64,000 nt of DNA from Pseudidiomarina homiensis (GTDB lineage: Bacteria > Pseudomonadota > Gammaproteobacteria > Enterobacterales > Alteromonadaceae), in contig NZ_PIPX01000001.1 in assembly GCF_003987225.1 (NCBI RefSeq), forward strand, positions 1,488,001-1,552,000, given 5' to 3'. Below, one piece after another: positions 55,454 through 64,000 of this stretch. Below the pieces are notes generated by a model. It was given only the letters and a program-made list of their open reading frames with translations, ran no database searches and was not told the origin of the DNA. The position numbers and the translations under genes are program-made. Numbering within the stretch: the stretch's first letter is position 1; each line of letters starts with the position of its first letter.

Positions 55454-56446
55454 CGTTTTCGCCCGACTCAGCAGGTTCATCGCAGCCTGCTGTGGCGTGG
55501 TATCCCCATAAAGAACATCATAGATCTGCTCGCAAATAGGCATTTCCACGTCATTGCGCTGCGCCAACATGACAACTTCTTTGGTATTACGATAGCCCTC
55601 AACCGCTTGACCGATCGACTTCATTGCTTCATCGACACTCTTGCCCTGCCCAAGCGCTAAGCCGAAGCGCCGGTTACGCGATTGATTGTCCGTACAGGTT
55701 AAAATCAGGTCACCAAGGCCAGCCATACCGGTAAAGGTTTCCGGCTTCGCGCCAAGCTTCAAACCCAGCCGCGTCAGCTCAGCAAGACCTCGAGTGATCA
55801 ATGCTGTCCGCGCATTGGCCCCAAAGCCAATACCATCGGCCATTCCCGCTCCGATGGCGATGACATTCTTGACAACCCCGCCGAGCTGCACACCAATAAA
55901 GTCGTCATTGGTATACACCCTGAAGCTACGATCGCAATGCAATAGGTCTGAAAGCTCTTGGACAAATGCAGGGTCTGTCGACGACATTGAAATTGCAGTG
56001 GGCAAGCCCTTTGCCATTTCCATTGCAAAGGTCGGTCCGGAGAGAACTGCTAGCGCGTGCTCGTGGCCTAAAATTTCCTCTGCAACTTCGAACAGCAAGC
56101 GGCCTGTGCCAGGCTCTAGGCCCTTGGTCGCCCAAGCTACTCGCGCATCGCTGCGTATCAGAGGCTTGATCTCTTGTAATACCTCGGCAAAACCACCACT
56201 AGGCACAACCACGACAATGTTACGTGCATCTTCGACCGCAGTTGCAAGGTCACTGGTCACCTGCAAAGCCTCGGGGAGCTTGATACCGGGCAAATAACGT
56301 TGATTTTCGCGTTCCGTCGCCATCAACTGAACTTGTTCAGCGTCGCGCCCCCACAAACATACTGGGCTGCCTTTGCGCGCAAAACAAAGTGCTAGGGCGG
56401 TTCCATAAGAACCGGCGCCTAGCACTGTAACTTGAGTATTTTTCAT
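55445..56446 (-). CDS. gpsA: Glycerol-3-phosphate dehydrogenase [NAD(P)+]
   Basis: A 333-residue soluble enzyme that reduces dihydroxyacetone phosphate to glycerol-3-phosphate, the substrate of PlsB. The Rossmann motif [10 protein letters not shown] lies at about residue 11 and the catalytic region [17 protein letters not shown] near 190. It is the third gene of the rhodanese-secB-gpsA operon, 24 bases after secB. Confidence 0.95.
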   Translation of the reverse strand: MKNTQVTVLGAGSYGTALALCFARKGSPVCLWGRDAEQVQLMATERENQRYLPGIKLPEALQVTSDLATAVEDARNIVVVVPSGGFAEVLQEIKPLIRSDARVAWATKGLEPGTGRLLFEVAEEILGHEHALAVLSGPTFAMEMAKGLPTAISMSSTDPAFVQELSDLLHCDRSFRVYTNDDFIGVQLGGVVKNVIAIGAGMADGIGFGANARTALITRGLAELTRLGLKLGAKPETFTGMAGLGDLILTCTDNQSRNRRFGLALGQGKSVDEAMKSIGQAVEGYRNTKEVVMLAQRNDVEMPICEQIYDVLYGDTTPQQAAMNLLSRAKTSE

Positions 56447-56470
56447 TAGTGGCTTAAATAACCAACTAAC

Positions 56471-56968
56471 TTACGCGTCTGCTTGTTCAGCTGCTTGCTG
56501 CTGACGCTGTTGCATGTGTTGTGCAAACACTGCGTCAAAGTTTACCGGAGCAAGGTTCAATTGTGGGAACGTTGCACGGCTTACTAGGCTCGACAAGCAC
56601 TCACGTGCATACGGGAACAAGATGTTCGGGCAGAAAGCACCTAACAGCTGAGCACGCTGAGCTTCTTCGATCGAATCGGCGATGGTGAAAATACCCGCTT
56701 GATGAACTTCTGCCAAGAATGCAACATCATCACCAACCTTGTTGGTTGCAGTGATTTTCAACACAACTTCATACGTATTATCTTCAAGCTTGTTGTTTTT
56801 CACGTTCAGATCAAGGTTCAGCTCTGGCTGCCATTCTTTACGGAAAATATCTGGTGCATTTGGCGATTCAAAAGAAACGTCTTTAGTGTAGATACGTTGG
56901 ATTGCAAATGCTTGTTGCTGTTGCGCTTCGTCTTGAGCGGCGCCGTTTACTTGCTGTTCATCAGCCAT
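56471..56968 (-). CDS. secB: Protein-export chaperone SecB
   Basis: A 165-residue cytoplasmic chaperone, active as a tetramer, that keeps secretory proteins unfolded and hands them to Sec[19 protein letters not shown] and the C-terminal [13 protein letters not shown] are diagnostic. Lies between the rhodanese gene and gpsA as in E. coli, but grxC is absent from the cluster. Confidence 0.95.
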   Translation of the reverse strand: MADEQQVNGAAQDEAQQQQAFAIQRIYTKDVSFESPNAPDIFRKEWQPELNLDLNVKNNKLEDNTYEVVLKITATNKVGDDVAFLAEVHQAGIFTIADSIEEAQRAQLLGAFCPNILFPYARECLSSLVSRATFPQLNLAPVNFDAVFAQHMQQRQQQAAEQADA

Positions 56969-57003
56969 GGTTTTACTTCCTATTAACTATACGAAAAGAC
57001 AAA

Positions 57004-57432
57004 TTATTTTTTAACGAGCGGAAAACTTGCGCCCTGCCAGGCAGAGATTCCACCTTGTAATAAGGCAACGTTTTCATAGCCCGCTTTGGTGAGCTGCTGA
57101 GCAGCTGCTTTTGCGGTCATGCCGGTTGCACATACCACCACGATGGGGGCGGATTTATATTTATCAAGTGCAGCCGTGTCATTTTTCCGGATCCGCTCAG
57201 CAGGTAGATTAATGGCACCATGGATGTGAGCTTTACGATACTCGTCTACCGAGCGGATATCGACAAACACGCCGTCATTACGATTCACTAACAACGTCGC
57301 TTCCTGTGCTGACAATGCTTTCACTTTCGAAGTGGCTGCAGAAACATAAGAGACAATAATCGCAATCAACAAAACCACCCATAAGATACTCATCAAATAA
57401 TGGTCGGCGGCAAAAGCAAGAAGTTGATCCAT
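57004..57432 (-). CDS. Membrane-anchored rhodanese-like protein (YibN-type)
   Basis: A 142-residue protein with one N-terminal membrane helix (about 12-33) and a rhodanese domain (about 45-138). The active-site loop begins [13 protein letters not shown] with the catalytic Cys (about 105). It corresponds to E. coli YibN by position next to secB. Its physiological substrate is unknown. First gene of the secB-gpsA operon, divergent from gpmI across 176 bases. Confidence 0.88.
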   Translation of the reverse strand: MDQLLAFAADHYLMSILWVVLLIAIIVSYVSAATSKVKALSAQEATLLVNRNDGVFVDIRSVDEYRKAHIHGAINLPAERIRKNDTAALDKYKSAPIVVVCATGMTAKAAAQQLTKAGYENVALLQGGISAWQGASFPLVKK

Positions 57433-57608
57433 GGTTATTCACTACTCCTACTGAAAAAATCAAGCACAAGAGTATACCGTCTGAAATGTCAGTTACCAGT
57501 AAAATTTGGCGGCATTTCGACCGACAGCGGGTGCGTTGCGGCAGAAAATCGCATAAACTAACGACTTATCAAGCACAACCTAAAAGCAAGCAACTTCGAG
57601 GATGTTTC

Positions 57609-59141
57609 ATGGCGAAGCCGCATACTCCCTTAGCCCTTTTAATTCTTGACGGTTGGGGCCACCGTGAAGCTGCAGCGGACAATGCGATCGCTGCCGCTAA
57701 CACACCGAATATGGATGCCTTATGGCAGCGTTATCCACACACCTTGGTGGATGGTTCCGGTATGGCGGTAGGGTTACCCGACGGACAGATGGGAAACTCG
57801 GAAGTGGGCCATGTTAACCTTGGAGCAGGCCGCGTTGTGTATCAAGATTTCACTCGCATCAGCAAAGCCATCGCCGATGGTGATTTTTTTACAAATCATG
57901 TACTCACCGATGCTGTCGATGCCGCGCGTACGAATGATGGCGCAGTTCACATTATGGGACTGCTCTCGCCCGGTGGCGTGCACAGCCACGAGGACCACCT
58001 GCTGGCAATGGTCGAGCTCGCTGCGCAATGCGGCGTGAAGCGCATCTACGTGCACGCCTTTTTAGATGGTCGTGACACCCCGCCACGTTCGGCTAAACCG
58101 ACCATCGAGCGCTTCGAACAATTGTTCAGTAAGCTCGGTGTGGGTCGTTTTGCGAGCCTATGTGGCCGTTATTACGCCATGGATCGTGATAAACGCTGGG
58201 ATCGTGTCGAACAGGCTTGGCAAGTGATTGTTGAAGGCCAAGCCGCTTTTCAAGCGGATAGCGCAGGAGCTGGCCTAGCACAAGCTTACGAACGCGATGA
58301 AAGTGATGAATTTGTGAAGCCTACGCGCATTGGTGATGCTGCGCCAATTCAAGACGGTGACAGTGTGGTATTCATGAATTTTCGTGCCGACCGCGCACGC
58401 GAGCTAAGCCATGCTTTTATAACGGAAGGCTTCGACGGTTTTACCCAATCCCGGCGGCCACAGCTTTCGGCTTTTGTGTCCTTGACCGAGTACGCGAAAG
58501 ATATCCACAGCCAAGTCGCTTTTCCGCCAGAAGAGTTGAATAACGTGCTTGGCGAGTGGCTTGCGAAGCAAGGTTATACGCAACTCCGTATTTCAGAAAC
58601 CGAGAAGTATGCGCATGTGACCTTTTTCTTCAGCGGTGGTCGTGAACAAGAATTTGACGGTGAAACACGCGTGCTCGTCCCGTCACCGCAAGTGGCTACC
58701 TATGACTTGCAGCCAGAAATGAGTAGCGAGGAGCTGACCGACAAACTCGTTGCGGCGATAGAAAGCGGCCAGCAAGAGGTAATTATTTGCAACTACCCGA
58801 ACGGTGATATGGTCGGCCATACTGGTAATTTTGACGCTGCGGTGAAAGCCGTTGAGGCTGTCGACCGCTCGATTGGACGGGTCGTTGAAGCGCTCCGCAA
58901 GGTTGGCGGTGAATGCTTGATTACTGCCGATCACGGCAACGCTGAGCAAATGCAAGACCACAACACAGGCCAATCACACACAGCTCACACCAGCGAATTG
59001 GTGCCGTTTATTTATGTTGGACGCGATGCGAATGCTCGTGATGGTGGCACGCTCTCAGATGTGGCGCCAACCATGTTGCACCTGCTTGGTATTGAACAGC
59101 CGGAAGAAATGACCGGTACACCCATCGTCACGCTGAAATGA
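57609..59141 (+). CDS. gpmI: 2,3-bisphosphoglycerate-independent phosphoglycerate mutase
   Basis: A 510-residue manganese-dependent enzyme interconverting 3- and 2-phosphoglycerate in glycolysis. The catalytic Ser is in [15 protein letters not shown] (about 62), and metal residues are in LILDGWG and [11 protein letters not shown]. The frame is open 41 codons upstream, but ATG 57609 follows CGAGGATG and gives the family N-terminus [17 protein letters not shown]. Overlaps envC (ATGATG). Confidence 0.95.
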   Translation: MAKPHTPLALLILDGWGHREAAADNAIAAANTPNMDALWQRYPHTLVDGSGMAVGLPDGQMGNSEVGHVNLGAGRVVYQDFTRISKAIADGDFFTNHVLTDAVDAARTNDGAVHIMGLLSPGGVHSHEDHLLAMVELAAQCGVKRIYVHAFLDGRDTPPRSAKPTIERFEQLFSKLGVGRFASLCGRYYAMDRDKRWDRVEQAWQVIVEGQAAFQADSAGAGLAQAYERDESDEFVKPTRIGDAAPIQDGDSVVFMNFRADRARELSHAFITEGFDGFTQSRRPQLSAFVSLTEYAKDIHSQVAFPPEELNNVLGEWLAKQGYTQLRISETEKYAHVTFFFSGGREQEFDGETRVLVPSPQVATYDLQPEMSSEELTDKLVAAIESGQQEVIICNYPNGDMVGHTGNFDAAVKAVEAVDRSIGRVVEALRKVGGECLITADHGNAEQMQDHNTGQSHTAHTSELVPFIYVGRDANARDGGTLSDVAPTMLHLLGIEQPEEMTGTPIVTLK

Positions 59142-60298
59142 TGAAGCTAGCCATGCGTGCGTTGCTCATTGTGTTACTGCTGCTTCCCGCGGTAGCGAGC
59201 CATGCATGGCAGAATTCCAGCCAAGATTCCAGTCAAGAGAGCGCGGCTGAAACACAGGCGCGTATTGACGCTATCGCGCGCGAACTCGAACGACGCCAAG
59301 CGGCGATGCAACAGCGTGCCCGTGAGCTCAGTACAACCGAGCGACAAGTGCAACAGCTTGATAAAAAAATTGCCGCTGTTGCCAGTAAACTTGCCGAACT
59401 CGACGACGCTTTGCGGCGCACTCAGCAACGCATAAACGATTTAGAGCAACAACAAAGGCAACTTCTTGACGAACAAGCGGAGCAACAACAGTGGCTTGCA
59501 AAGCAAGTCGATATGGCCTACCGCATCGGTGAGCATGATTTATTAAAGCTTATTCTCAACCAAGAAGAACCTGCCGAATTCGAGCGTTTACACGGCTATT
59601 ACGGCTACTTTAATCGAGCACGCTTAGCAAAGCTTGATGCACTTAAAACGACCCAGCGTGAACTGGCGCAAGTCACGGCACAGGTCACCAGCGAGCAACA
59701 GGCGCTTGCACAGCAGAAAGCAACGCAGGAACAACAACGTAAACAACTCGAAGCGCAAAAGGCTGAACAACAAAAGCTGGTAAGACAGCTCAACCAAGAA
59801 CAGCGCCAAGATCAAAGTCGCGTCGCCCAACTTGAGCAAGATCAACGTGAGCTAGAAGAAGTCCTTACGGCGATCATTGCGGCGTTGCGAGACGAACCGC
59901 AACTGAACGGTTTAACACGGTTAAAGGGACAACTGAGCTGGCCGGCACAAGGAAACGTACAACGCATTTTTGGTCGCTCCCGAAGTGGTGGTGTGAAATG
60001 GAAAGGTATTCTTATTGACGCAAGCGAGGGTACCCCAGTTAAAGCTATCGCCGACGGCCGCGTCATTTATGCCAATTGGATGCGTGGTTTTGGTCTGCTC
60101 TTGGTCCTCGATCACGGGGACGGCTATATGAGTTTGTACGGCCATAATCAGACGATATTACCTAACGTTGGTGAGGTGGTTCGCCGCGGTGAGGAAATTG
60201 CTCGCGTCGGGCAAAGTGGTGGCCGCGAAAGCCCAGCTTTGTACTTTGAAATCCGTGTCAAAGGTGACCCTGTTAACCCAACCCAATGGATGCGTTAA
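59138..60298 (+). CDS. envC: Murein hydrolase activator EnvC
   Basis: A 386-residue periplasmic protein that activates the amidases AmiA/AmiB at the division site through FtsEX. A signal peptide (about 1-24) is followed by a long Gln-rich coiled coil (about 30-260) and a LytM/M23 domain (about 275-386). The first M23 zinc position (usually HxGxD) reads WKGILID, so the fold is degenerate, as expected for an activator. ATG 59138 overlaps the gpmI stop; a second ATG at 59141 is also possible. ftsE/ftsX lie in the same window. Confidence 0.93.
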   Translation: MMKLAMRALLIVLLLLPAVASHAWQNSSQDSSQESAAETQARIDAIARELERRQAAMQQRARELSTTERQVQQLDKKIAAVASKLAELDDALRRTQQRINDLEQQQRQLLDEQAEQQQWLAKQVDMAYRIGEHDLLKLILNQEEPAEFERLHGYYGYFNRARLAKLDALKTTQRELAQVTAQVTSEQQALAQQKATQEQQRKQLEAQKAEQQKLVRQLNQEQRQDQSRVAQLEQDQRELEEVLTAIIAALRDEPQLNGLTRLKGQLSWPAQGNVQRIFGRSRSGGVKWKGILIDASEGTPVKAIADGRVIYANWMRGFGLLLVLDHGDGYMSLYGHNQTILPNVGEVVRRGEEIARVGQSGGRESPALYFEIRVKGDPVNPTQWMR

Positions 60299-61051
60299 AT
60301 GAACCGTTGTCTTGTCATTTTGCTGCTGTTGAACTTGTCCGTGGCAACCGCTAAAGAAGCGACAACAGCGACGCCACCAGTAGATTCTCCACAGGCAAAA
60401 CCGCGAATTGCAATCGTCATCGATGACTTAGGCCACCACGCCGACAACCACGCATTTGTTGCGCTAAAGTACCCATTAACACTTGCCATCATGCCGTTTA
60501 GTCGTAAGGCCGAGGAATTAGCCGCAGCGGCAACCAAAGCGGGGCATGAAGTTATGATCCACATGCCCATGCAGCCCGAATCTTTGCCTGAGCAAACCCA
60601 AGAAGTTCTCGATATTCAGGACACTAAAGCACAATTCATTGCTACCCTCAGTGCTGCGTTTTCACGTCTTCCGCAAGCTAGTGGGCTGAACAATCATCAA
60701 GGTAGCCTGATGACTGCCGAAGAAGAACAAATGTCTTGGCTTATGCATGAGCTTAAGCAGCGACAAATGTACTTTCTCGACAGCCGCACGAGTGTGGCAA
60801 CTGTTGCCGAAGCTACTGCGCGCAAACTTGGTGTGCCAAGTAATCGGCGCCATGTTTTTTTAGACAATGACCCTAGCCCCGCAGCCATCACCGAGCAGTG
60901 GCTTCAGGCCGAAAACATCGCCCAAAAACAAGGCTATGCTATTGTCATTGGCCACCCCTATCCCAGCACTTTGGCATTTTTACAGCAGCTCAAAGACCAG
61001 CACGTAGATAACTTCGAACTTGTTTACTTTTCAGAATTACTGCAGGAATAA
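60299..61051 (+). CDS. yibQ: YibQ-like divergent polysaccharide deacetylase
   Basis: A 250-residue exported protein with a signal peptide (about 1-18) and a divergent polysaccharide deacetylase domain. The family segments IAIVIDDLGHHADN (about 38), LAIMPFSRKAEELA and EVMIHMPMQPE are present. Its activity has not been settled. The start abuts the envC stop with no gap, the usual gpmI-envC-yibQ order. Its end abuts ykgJ on the other strand. Confidence 0.88.
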   Translation: MNRCLVILLLLNLSVATAKEATTATPPVDSPQAKPRIAIVIDDLGHHADNHAFVALKYPLTLAIMPFSRKAEELAAAATKAGHEVMIHMPMQPESLPEQTQEVLDIQDTKAQFIATLSAAFSRLPQASGLNNHQGSLMTAEEEQMSWLMHELKQRQMYFLDSRTSVATVAEATARKLGVPSNRRHVFLDNDPSPAAITEQWLQAENIAQKQGYAIVIGHPYPSTLAFLQQLKDQHVDNFELVYFSELLQE

Positions 61052-61303
61052 CTAAGAGGTTTCTTGTTCGAGCTGGGTTAGTAAGATCAGTGCGTCTTTG
61101 CGAGTCGAACCGCATACCGAACGTTCCGCAGTAAAGTCCGCGCAAACCTTTGGCCGATCGGGGTGATGAAAGATACCACAGAGGTTATTTTCGGTCAGGT
61201 GAATACAACGAATGCCAGCTGGTTTCCCGGCTGGCATTCCTGGTATTGGCGAGCTAATCGACGGTGCAATGCAACATGCTCCGCAACCGACACGGCAGTC
61301 CAC
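61052..61303 (-). CDS. YkgJ family cysteine cluster protein
   Basis: An 83-residue protein with an N-terminal CRVGCGACC cluster (CxxxCxxCC), further cysteines at IRCIHL and NNLCGIF, and KVCADF. This is the YkgJ/UPF0153 pattern, proposed to bind zinc or an Fe-S cluster; function unknown. The start is GTG, three bases after the rpoH stop, with no strong ribosome site, so it is likely translated by coupling to rpoH. Confidence 0.85.
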   Translation of the reverse strand: MDCRVGCGACCIAPSISSPIPGMPAGKPAGIRCIHLTENNLCGIFHHPDRPKVCADFTAERSVCGSTRKDALILLTQLEQETS

Positions 61304-61306
61304 GGC

Positions 61307-62173
61307 TTACGCCATGGCCATGCGTAACTTCTTCATCGCATTCGCTTCAAGTTGACGTACACGTTCAGCAGAGACTTCATACTTGTCAGCAAGTTCTTGC
61401 AACGTCGTCTTGTTCTCTTCGTCTAACCAACGTGCGCGTACGATATCTTGGCTACGCTCATCAAGGGTCTTGATAGCTGATAGCAAACGCTGTTGCGTGT
61501 AAGCTTGGTATTGCTCTTGTTCAACTTCTTCAGCCAAATCTGAGCGCTTATCTTCAAGATATTGCGCTGGCGAATAAGTTGAACCTTCGCGCGCGTCGTC
61601 ATCATCAGAGCTAAGCTCAAACGCTTGGTCATGGGCGCTCATACGCGCTTCCATTTCCATTACTTCAGACGTGCTTACACCAAGAGTCTCCGCAACGTTA
61701 TTGACTTCTTCTTGCGTAAACCAACCTAAACGTTTCTTCATTTTACGCAAATTAAAGAATAGCTTGCGCTGTGCTTTGGTGGTTGCGATTTTCACCGTAC
61801 GCCAGTTCTTCAGCACATACTCGTGAATTTCAGCTTTGATCCAATGCACGGCAAACGACACCAAGCGTACGCCAACCGATGGGTCGAAGCGACGCACGGC
61901 TTTCATTAGGCCGATGTTTCCTTCTTGAATCAGATCGGCCTGCGGTAGGCCATAACCTGAATAACTACGCGCCACATGCACCACGAAGCGTAAATGCGAC
62001 ATGATGAGCTGGCGAGCAGCTTCTAAATCATTTTCTTCAGTTAACCGTACTGCCAAACTATGTTCTTCTTCAGCAGTAAGCATAGGAATGCGGTTGACCG
62101 ACGAAATGTAAGCCTCAAGGCTTCCGCCGCTTTGCGGTACTGCTAATGCCATGTTTGTCATTTCAGTGCTCAT
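61307..62173 (-). CDS. rpoH: Heat-shock sigma factor RpoH (sigma32)
   Basis: A 288-residue sigma factor for heat-shock genes. Region 2 includes [32 protein letters not shown], region 2.4 [15 protein letters not shown]. The RpoH box QRKLFFNLR (about 135) that separates it from other sigmas is intact. Region 4 ends [18 protein letters not shown]. The frame is open 20 codons further, but ATG 62173 follows GAGAGGA and gives the E. coli-like length (284). Two promoters precede it. Confidence 0.96.
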   Translation of the reverse strand: MSTEMTNMALAVPQSGGSLEAYISSVNRIPMLTAEEEHSLAVRLTEENDLEAARQLIMSHLRFVVHVARSYSGYGLPQADLIQEGNIGLMKAVRRFDPSVGVRLVSFAVHWIKAEIHEYVLKNWRTVKIATTKAQRKLFFNLRKMKKRLGWFTQEEVNNVAETLGVSTSEVMEMEARMSAHDQAFELSSDDDDAREGSTYSPAQYLEDKRSDLAEEVEQEQYQAYTQQRLLSAIKTLDERSQDIVRARWLDEENKTTLQELADKYEVSAERVRQLEANAMKKLRMAMA

Positions 62174-62237
62174 GCAACAACATCCTCTCTTTGCTGGTGA
62201 CTGCCGACTCTGGATTGCGTTCTTTGCAGTCACCGAT

Positions 62238-62265
62238 TCAGACCCTTTTTAGCCTGAAAAGTTCC
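62238..62265 (-). promoter_or_regulatory. Predicted sigmaE-dependent promoter of rpoH
   Basis: On the minus strand GGAACTT (62265-62259), 16 bases, TCTGA (62242-62238): an exact match to the sigmaE (RpoE) pattern. Transcription would begin about 60 bases before the rpoH start. E. coli rpoH also has a sigmaE promoter (P3), so this fits established regulation. Confidence 0.78.
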
Positions 62266-62268
62266 CTC

Positions 62269-62296
62269 ATTCTAGCAAATCTGACGCTGCTGACAA
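62269..62296 (-). promoter_or_regulatory. Predicted sigma70 promoter of rpoH
   Basis: TTGTCA (62296-62291), 16 bases, TAGAAT (62274-62269) on the minus strand. Its -10 lies just upstream of the sigmaE -35, so the two promoters are stacked. Confidence 0.65.
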
Positions 62297-62337
62297 TGGG
62301 ATCCTCGTGATCATCTTGTTACTTACATGGGGCTATT

Positions 62338-63318
62338 TTACTGAGGTTCAATAGCTCTGACATGTTTTCTTACAGCAATGTGCGATCCTAGCAGGCCCAA
62401 GCCTATGGCTAACGCCCAAATCACGCCCATTTCAGCCAGATTGAGACCTGTTAAACGAAATTGGCTGTCGTAAAGATCAGCAATATCTCGGACCGCCCCA
62501 CTCAGCCACCATAATAATGCGGCGGTTGCTAACCAAGTGATCACCCCGCCGACAATTCCATACCACAAACCGGTGTAAAGAAAAGGTCGCTGAATGTAGG
62601 CGTCGGTTGCGCCGACAAGCTTCATCACCATGATTTCATCGCGCTTGCTGCTGATGTTCAAACGAATGGTGTTACCAACAATCAGTACCACCGCAATACA
62701 GAGCAATAATGCAAGTCCGAGAAAGCCATCACGAACGAGTTGGACAATCGCCTGAAAACGTTGCAACCAACCGACATCGAGGCGTGCTTCATCGACTTCT
62801 CGCTGTTGCTTTAACTCTTGTAGCAAAGCTTCAGCTGCGGCCGGGGAGCGATGCTCTTCTTGCGGCGTAACAAGTAATACGTCGGGTAATGGATTTGTAT
62901 CAAGTGTTTCAAGTGCCTCACCAAAGCCAGAACGTTCACGGAATTCAGCCAACGCAGTCGCTTTATCAATAAGTCTCGTCTGCGCAACCGCTTCATTGAG
63001 TTCGATACGCTTGGCAAACGTCGAAACTTGTTGTTGATTCAAATCCTGCCTTAAGAAGACAGTTATTTCGGAGGCCTGCTGAAAGTTTGCACCCACACTG
63101 TCGGTGTTTTTCACAATCACGTACAGCGTCGCTGGCAAGGTCAAGCTAAGTCCTAGCACTGCCATGGTCATCAACGATGCAAAAGGGTAACGTGCCAGTT
63201 CACCTAAGCTCCCAATGCATTGTTGAGCGTGGTGCAGCCAGAACGTCACAAAGCGCCGCCATGCAGAAATTTTCACCTGTTGAGCGCCTTGCTGACGCGC
63301 GCGAAAAAGCACACTCAT
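62338..63318 (-). CDS. ftsX: Cell division protein FtsX
   Basis: A 326-residue inner-membrane protein, permease-like partner of FtsE, that controls EnvC and its amidases at the septum. Four membrane helices are visible (about 47-70, 205-225, 250-272 and 297-317). The periplasmic domain after TM1 binds EnvC in E. coli. The start overlaps the ftsE stop (ATGA). Confidence 0.95.
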   Translation of the reverse strand: MSVLFRARQQGAQQVKISAWRRFVTFWLHHAQQCIGSLGELARYPFASLMTMAVLGLSLTLPATLYVIVKNTDSVGANFQQASEITVFLRQDLNQQQVSTFAKRIELNEAVAQTRLIDKATALAEFRERSGFGEALETLDTNPLPDVLLVTPQEEHRSPAAAEALLQELKQQREVDEARLDVGWLQRFQAIVQLVRDGFLGLALLLCIAVVLIVGNTIRLNISSKRDEIMVMKLVGATDAYIQRPFLYTGLWYGIVGGVITWLATAALLWWLSGAVRDIADLYDSQFRLTGLNLAEMGVIWALAIGLGLLGSHIAVRKHVRAIEPQ

Positions 63319-63992
63319 GCTGACTCCTCCGCTAGGCCATCATCAATCATACGGCCTTCTTTCAAGGTCAGGGTACGATAACGCATGCGTGCAATGAGAC
63401 TTAAATCGTGGGTCGCAATGAGTACGGAAACGCCAACCCGATTAAACTCTTCAAATAATTTAATGATCTCAGCCGACAGTTTCGGGTCGAGATTACCGGT
63501 GGGTTCATCGGCCAACAGGAGTGGTGGCTTGTTCACCACTGCACGAGCAATACCCACCCGCTGCTGTTCACCACCGGAGAGCATCATGGGATAGTGGCGG
63601 AGTTTATCGCCTAAACCGACTTTCTCGAGCGCAGCTTGCACGCGTTTACGTGCTTCGCTCATGCTGTAGCCTTCGATCAACAAAGGCAACGCGACATTGT
63701 CAAAAACAGTACGGTCCATCAGCAGGCGATGGTCTTGGAAGATCATGCCAATATCACGCCGAGCGTAAGCAATTTGATTGCGCTTAATACGTTTTAAATC
63801 ATGCCCGTTAATGAGCACACGCCCAGTCGTCGGCCGCTCCATTAAGCTGATGAGCTTAAGTACAGTACTTTTACCTGCCCCTGAATGACCGGTTAAAAAC
63901 GCCATTTCACCCGCTTCAAGCGAAAAACTGACGTTTTTTAACGCTTGAAAACCGCCGGCATAGACTTTACTGACTTGCTCAAATTGAATCAT
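63315..63992 (-). CDS. ftsE: Cell division ATP-binding protein FtsE
   Basis: A 225-residue ABC ATPase that works with FtsX at the division site. Walker A GHSGAGKST (about 36-44), signature LSGGEQQRVGIARA and Walker B LLLADEPTGNLD are intact. The gene is complete, with its ATG 8 bases from the window edge. In most gammaproteobacteria ftsY precedes it, which would lie outside the window. Confidence 0.96.
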   Translation of the reverse strand: MIQFEQVSKVYAGGFQALKNVSFSLEAGEMAFLTGHSGAGKSTVLKLISLMERPTTGRVLINGHDLKRIKRNQIAYARRDIGMIFQDHRLLMDRTVFDNVALPLLIEGYSMSEARKRVQAALEKVGLGDKLRHYPMMLSGGEQQRVGIARAVVNKPPLLLADEPTGNLDPKLSAEIIKLFEEFNRVGVSVLIATHDLSLIARMRYRTLTLKEGRMIDDGLAEESA

Positions 63993-64000
63993 TCGCCCTG

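Noticed and set aside
55686-56297. Long plus-strand open frame (about 203 codons) antisense to gpsA
   Set aside because: The gpsA frame has full motifs; the antisense translation is low-complexity and unlike any family.

Overview
This 64 kb stretch looks like ordinary chromosome from a gammaproteobacterium, most likely a marine Alteromonadales-type organism (Idiomarinaceae would fit, but I infer this only from gene content and order). Pointers are YheS/YheU, SthA, EnvZ/OmpR, GreB, Tex, FabR, GlpE/GlpG, UbiC/UbiA, PlsB, LexA, SlmA, EnvC and RpoH, all close to their E. coli counterparts. A caa3-type cytochrome oxidase operon and a DUF2909 gene are also present. Gene density is very high, base composition looks even, and I see no phage, transposase, CRISPR array, rRNA or tRNA. 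No gap between genes exceeds 300 bases; the largest is 32963-33258.

Layout. 1-2535: end of yheS, yheU, then cysQ and nudE on the minus strand. 2660-6138: sthA convergent with ompR-envZ. 6333-15158: aidB, then a QseBC/PmrAB-like two-component pair, greB, an LtaS-family membrane sulfatase and tex. 15226-18931: a fatty acid desaturase divergent from fabR, then an SLC13/RCK transporter. 19042-24369: S9 peptidase, a membrane diguanylate cyclase, pckA and coaD. 24485-29333: a tightly packed kbl-tdh-glpE-glpG-ubiC-ubiA run, convergent with plsB. 31929-32962: lexA with a SulA-like gene under two SOS boxes. 33259-41576: coxB-coxA-ctaG-coxC, DUF2909 (antisense), SURF1, a SCO-like protein, ctaA, cyoE and sco. 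41573-50267: polysaccharide deacetylase, DinF-like MATE pump, DUF4397 lipoprotein, nfuA, a large M14 peptidase, comF and bioH. 50258-55453: mutM, a 2OG-Fe(II) oxygenase, rpmB-rpmG, radC, a small lipoprotein, coaBC-slmA. 55445-64000: rhodanese-secB-gpsA, gpmI-envC-yibQ, then ftsE-ftsX and rpoH-ykgJ on the minus strand.

Regulation visible in the DNA. Two matches to the PmrA-box pattern (CTTAAG-type direct repeats, 11-bp pitch) lie upstream of the response regulator gene and of the LtaS-family gene. These bracket greB and suggest a self-regulated envelope-modification module inserted into the otherwise conserved ompR-greB-tex neighbourhood. A perfect FabR-type palindrome lies between fabR and the desaturase. 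Two SOS boxes precede lexA. rpoH has both a sigma70-like promoter and a sigmaE-like one (GGAACTT-N16-TCTGA). Strong promoters are also visible for ompR and rpmB. Several intrinsic terminators are clear, including one for the minus strand that lies wholly inside the convergent dinF coding sequence.

Most genes are conserved housekeeping functions. The parts most worth a second look are the two-component/LtaS module, the SCO-like CxxxC protein in the oxidase cluster, the four-repeat DUF4397 lipoprotein, and the habit of convergent genes overlapping at their 3' ends. I found no convincing wholly new multi-gene system.
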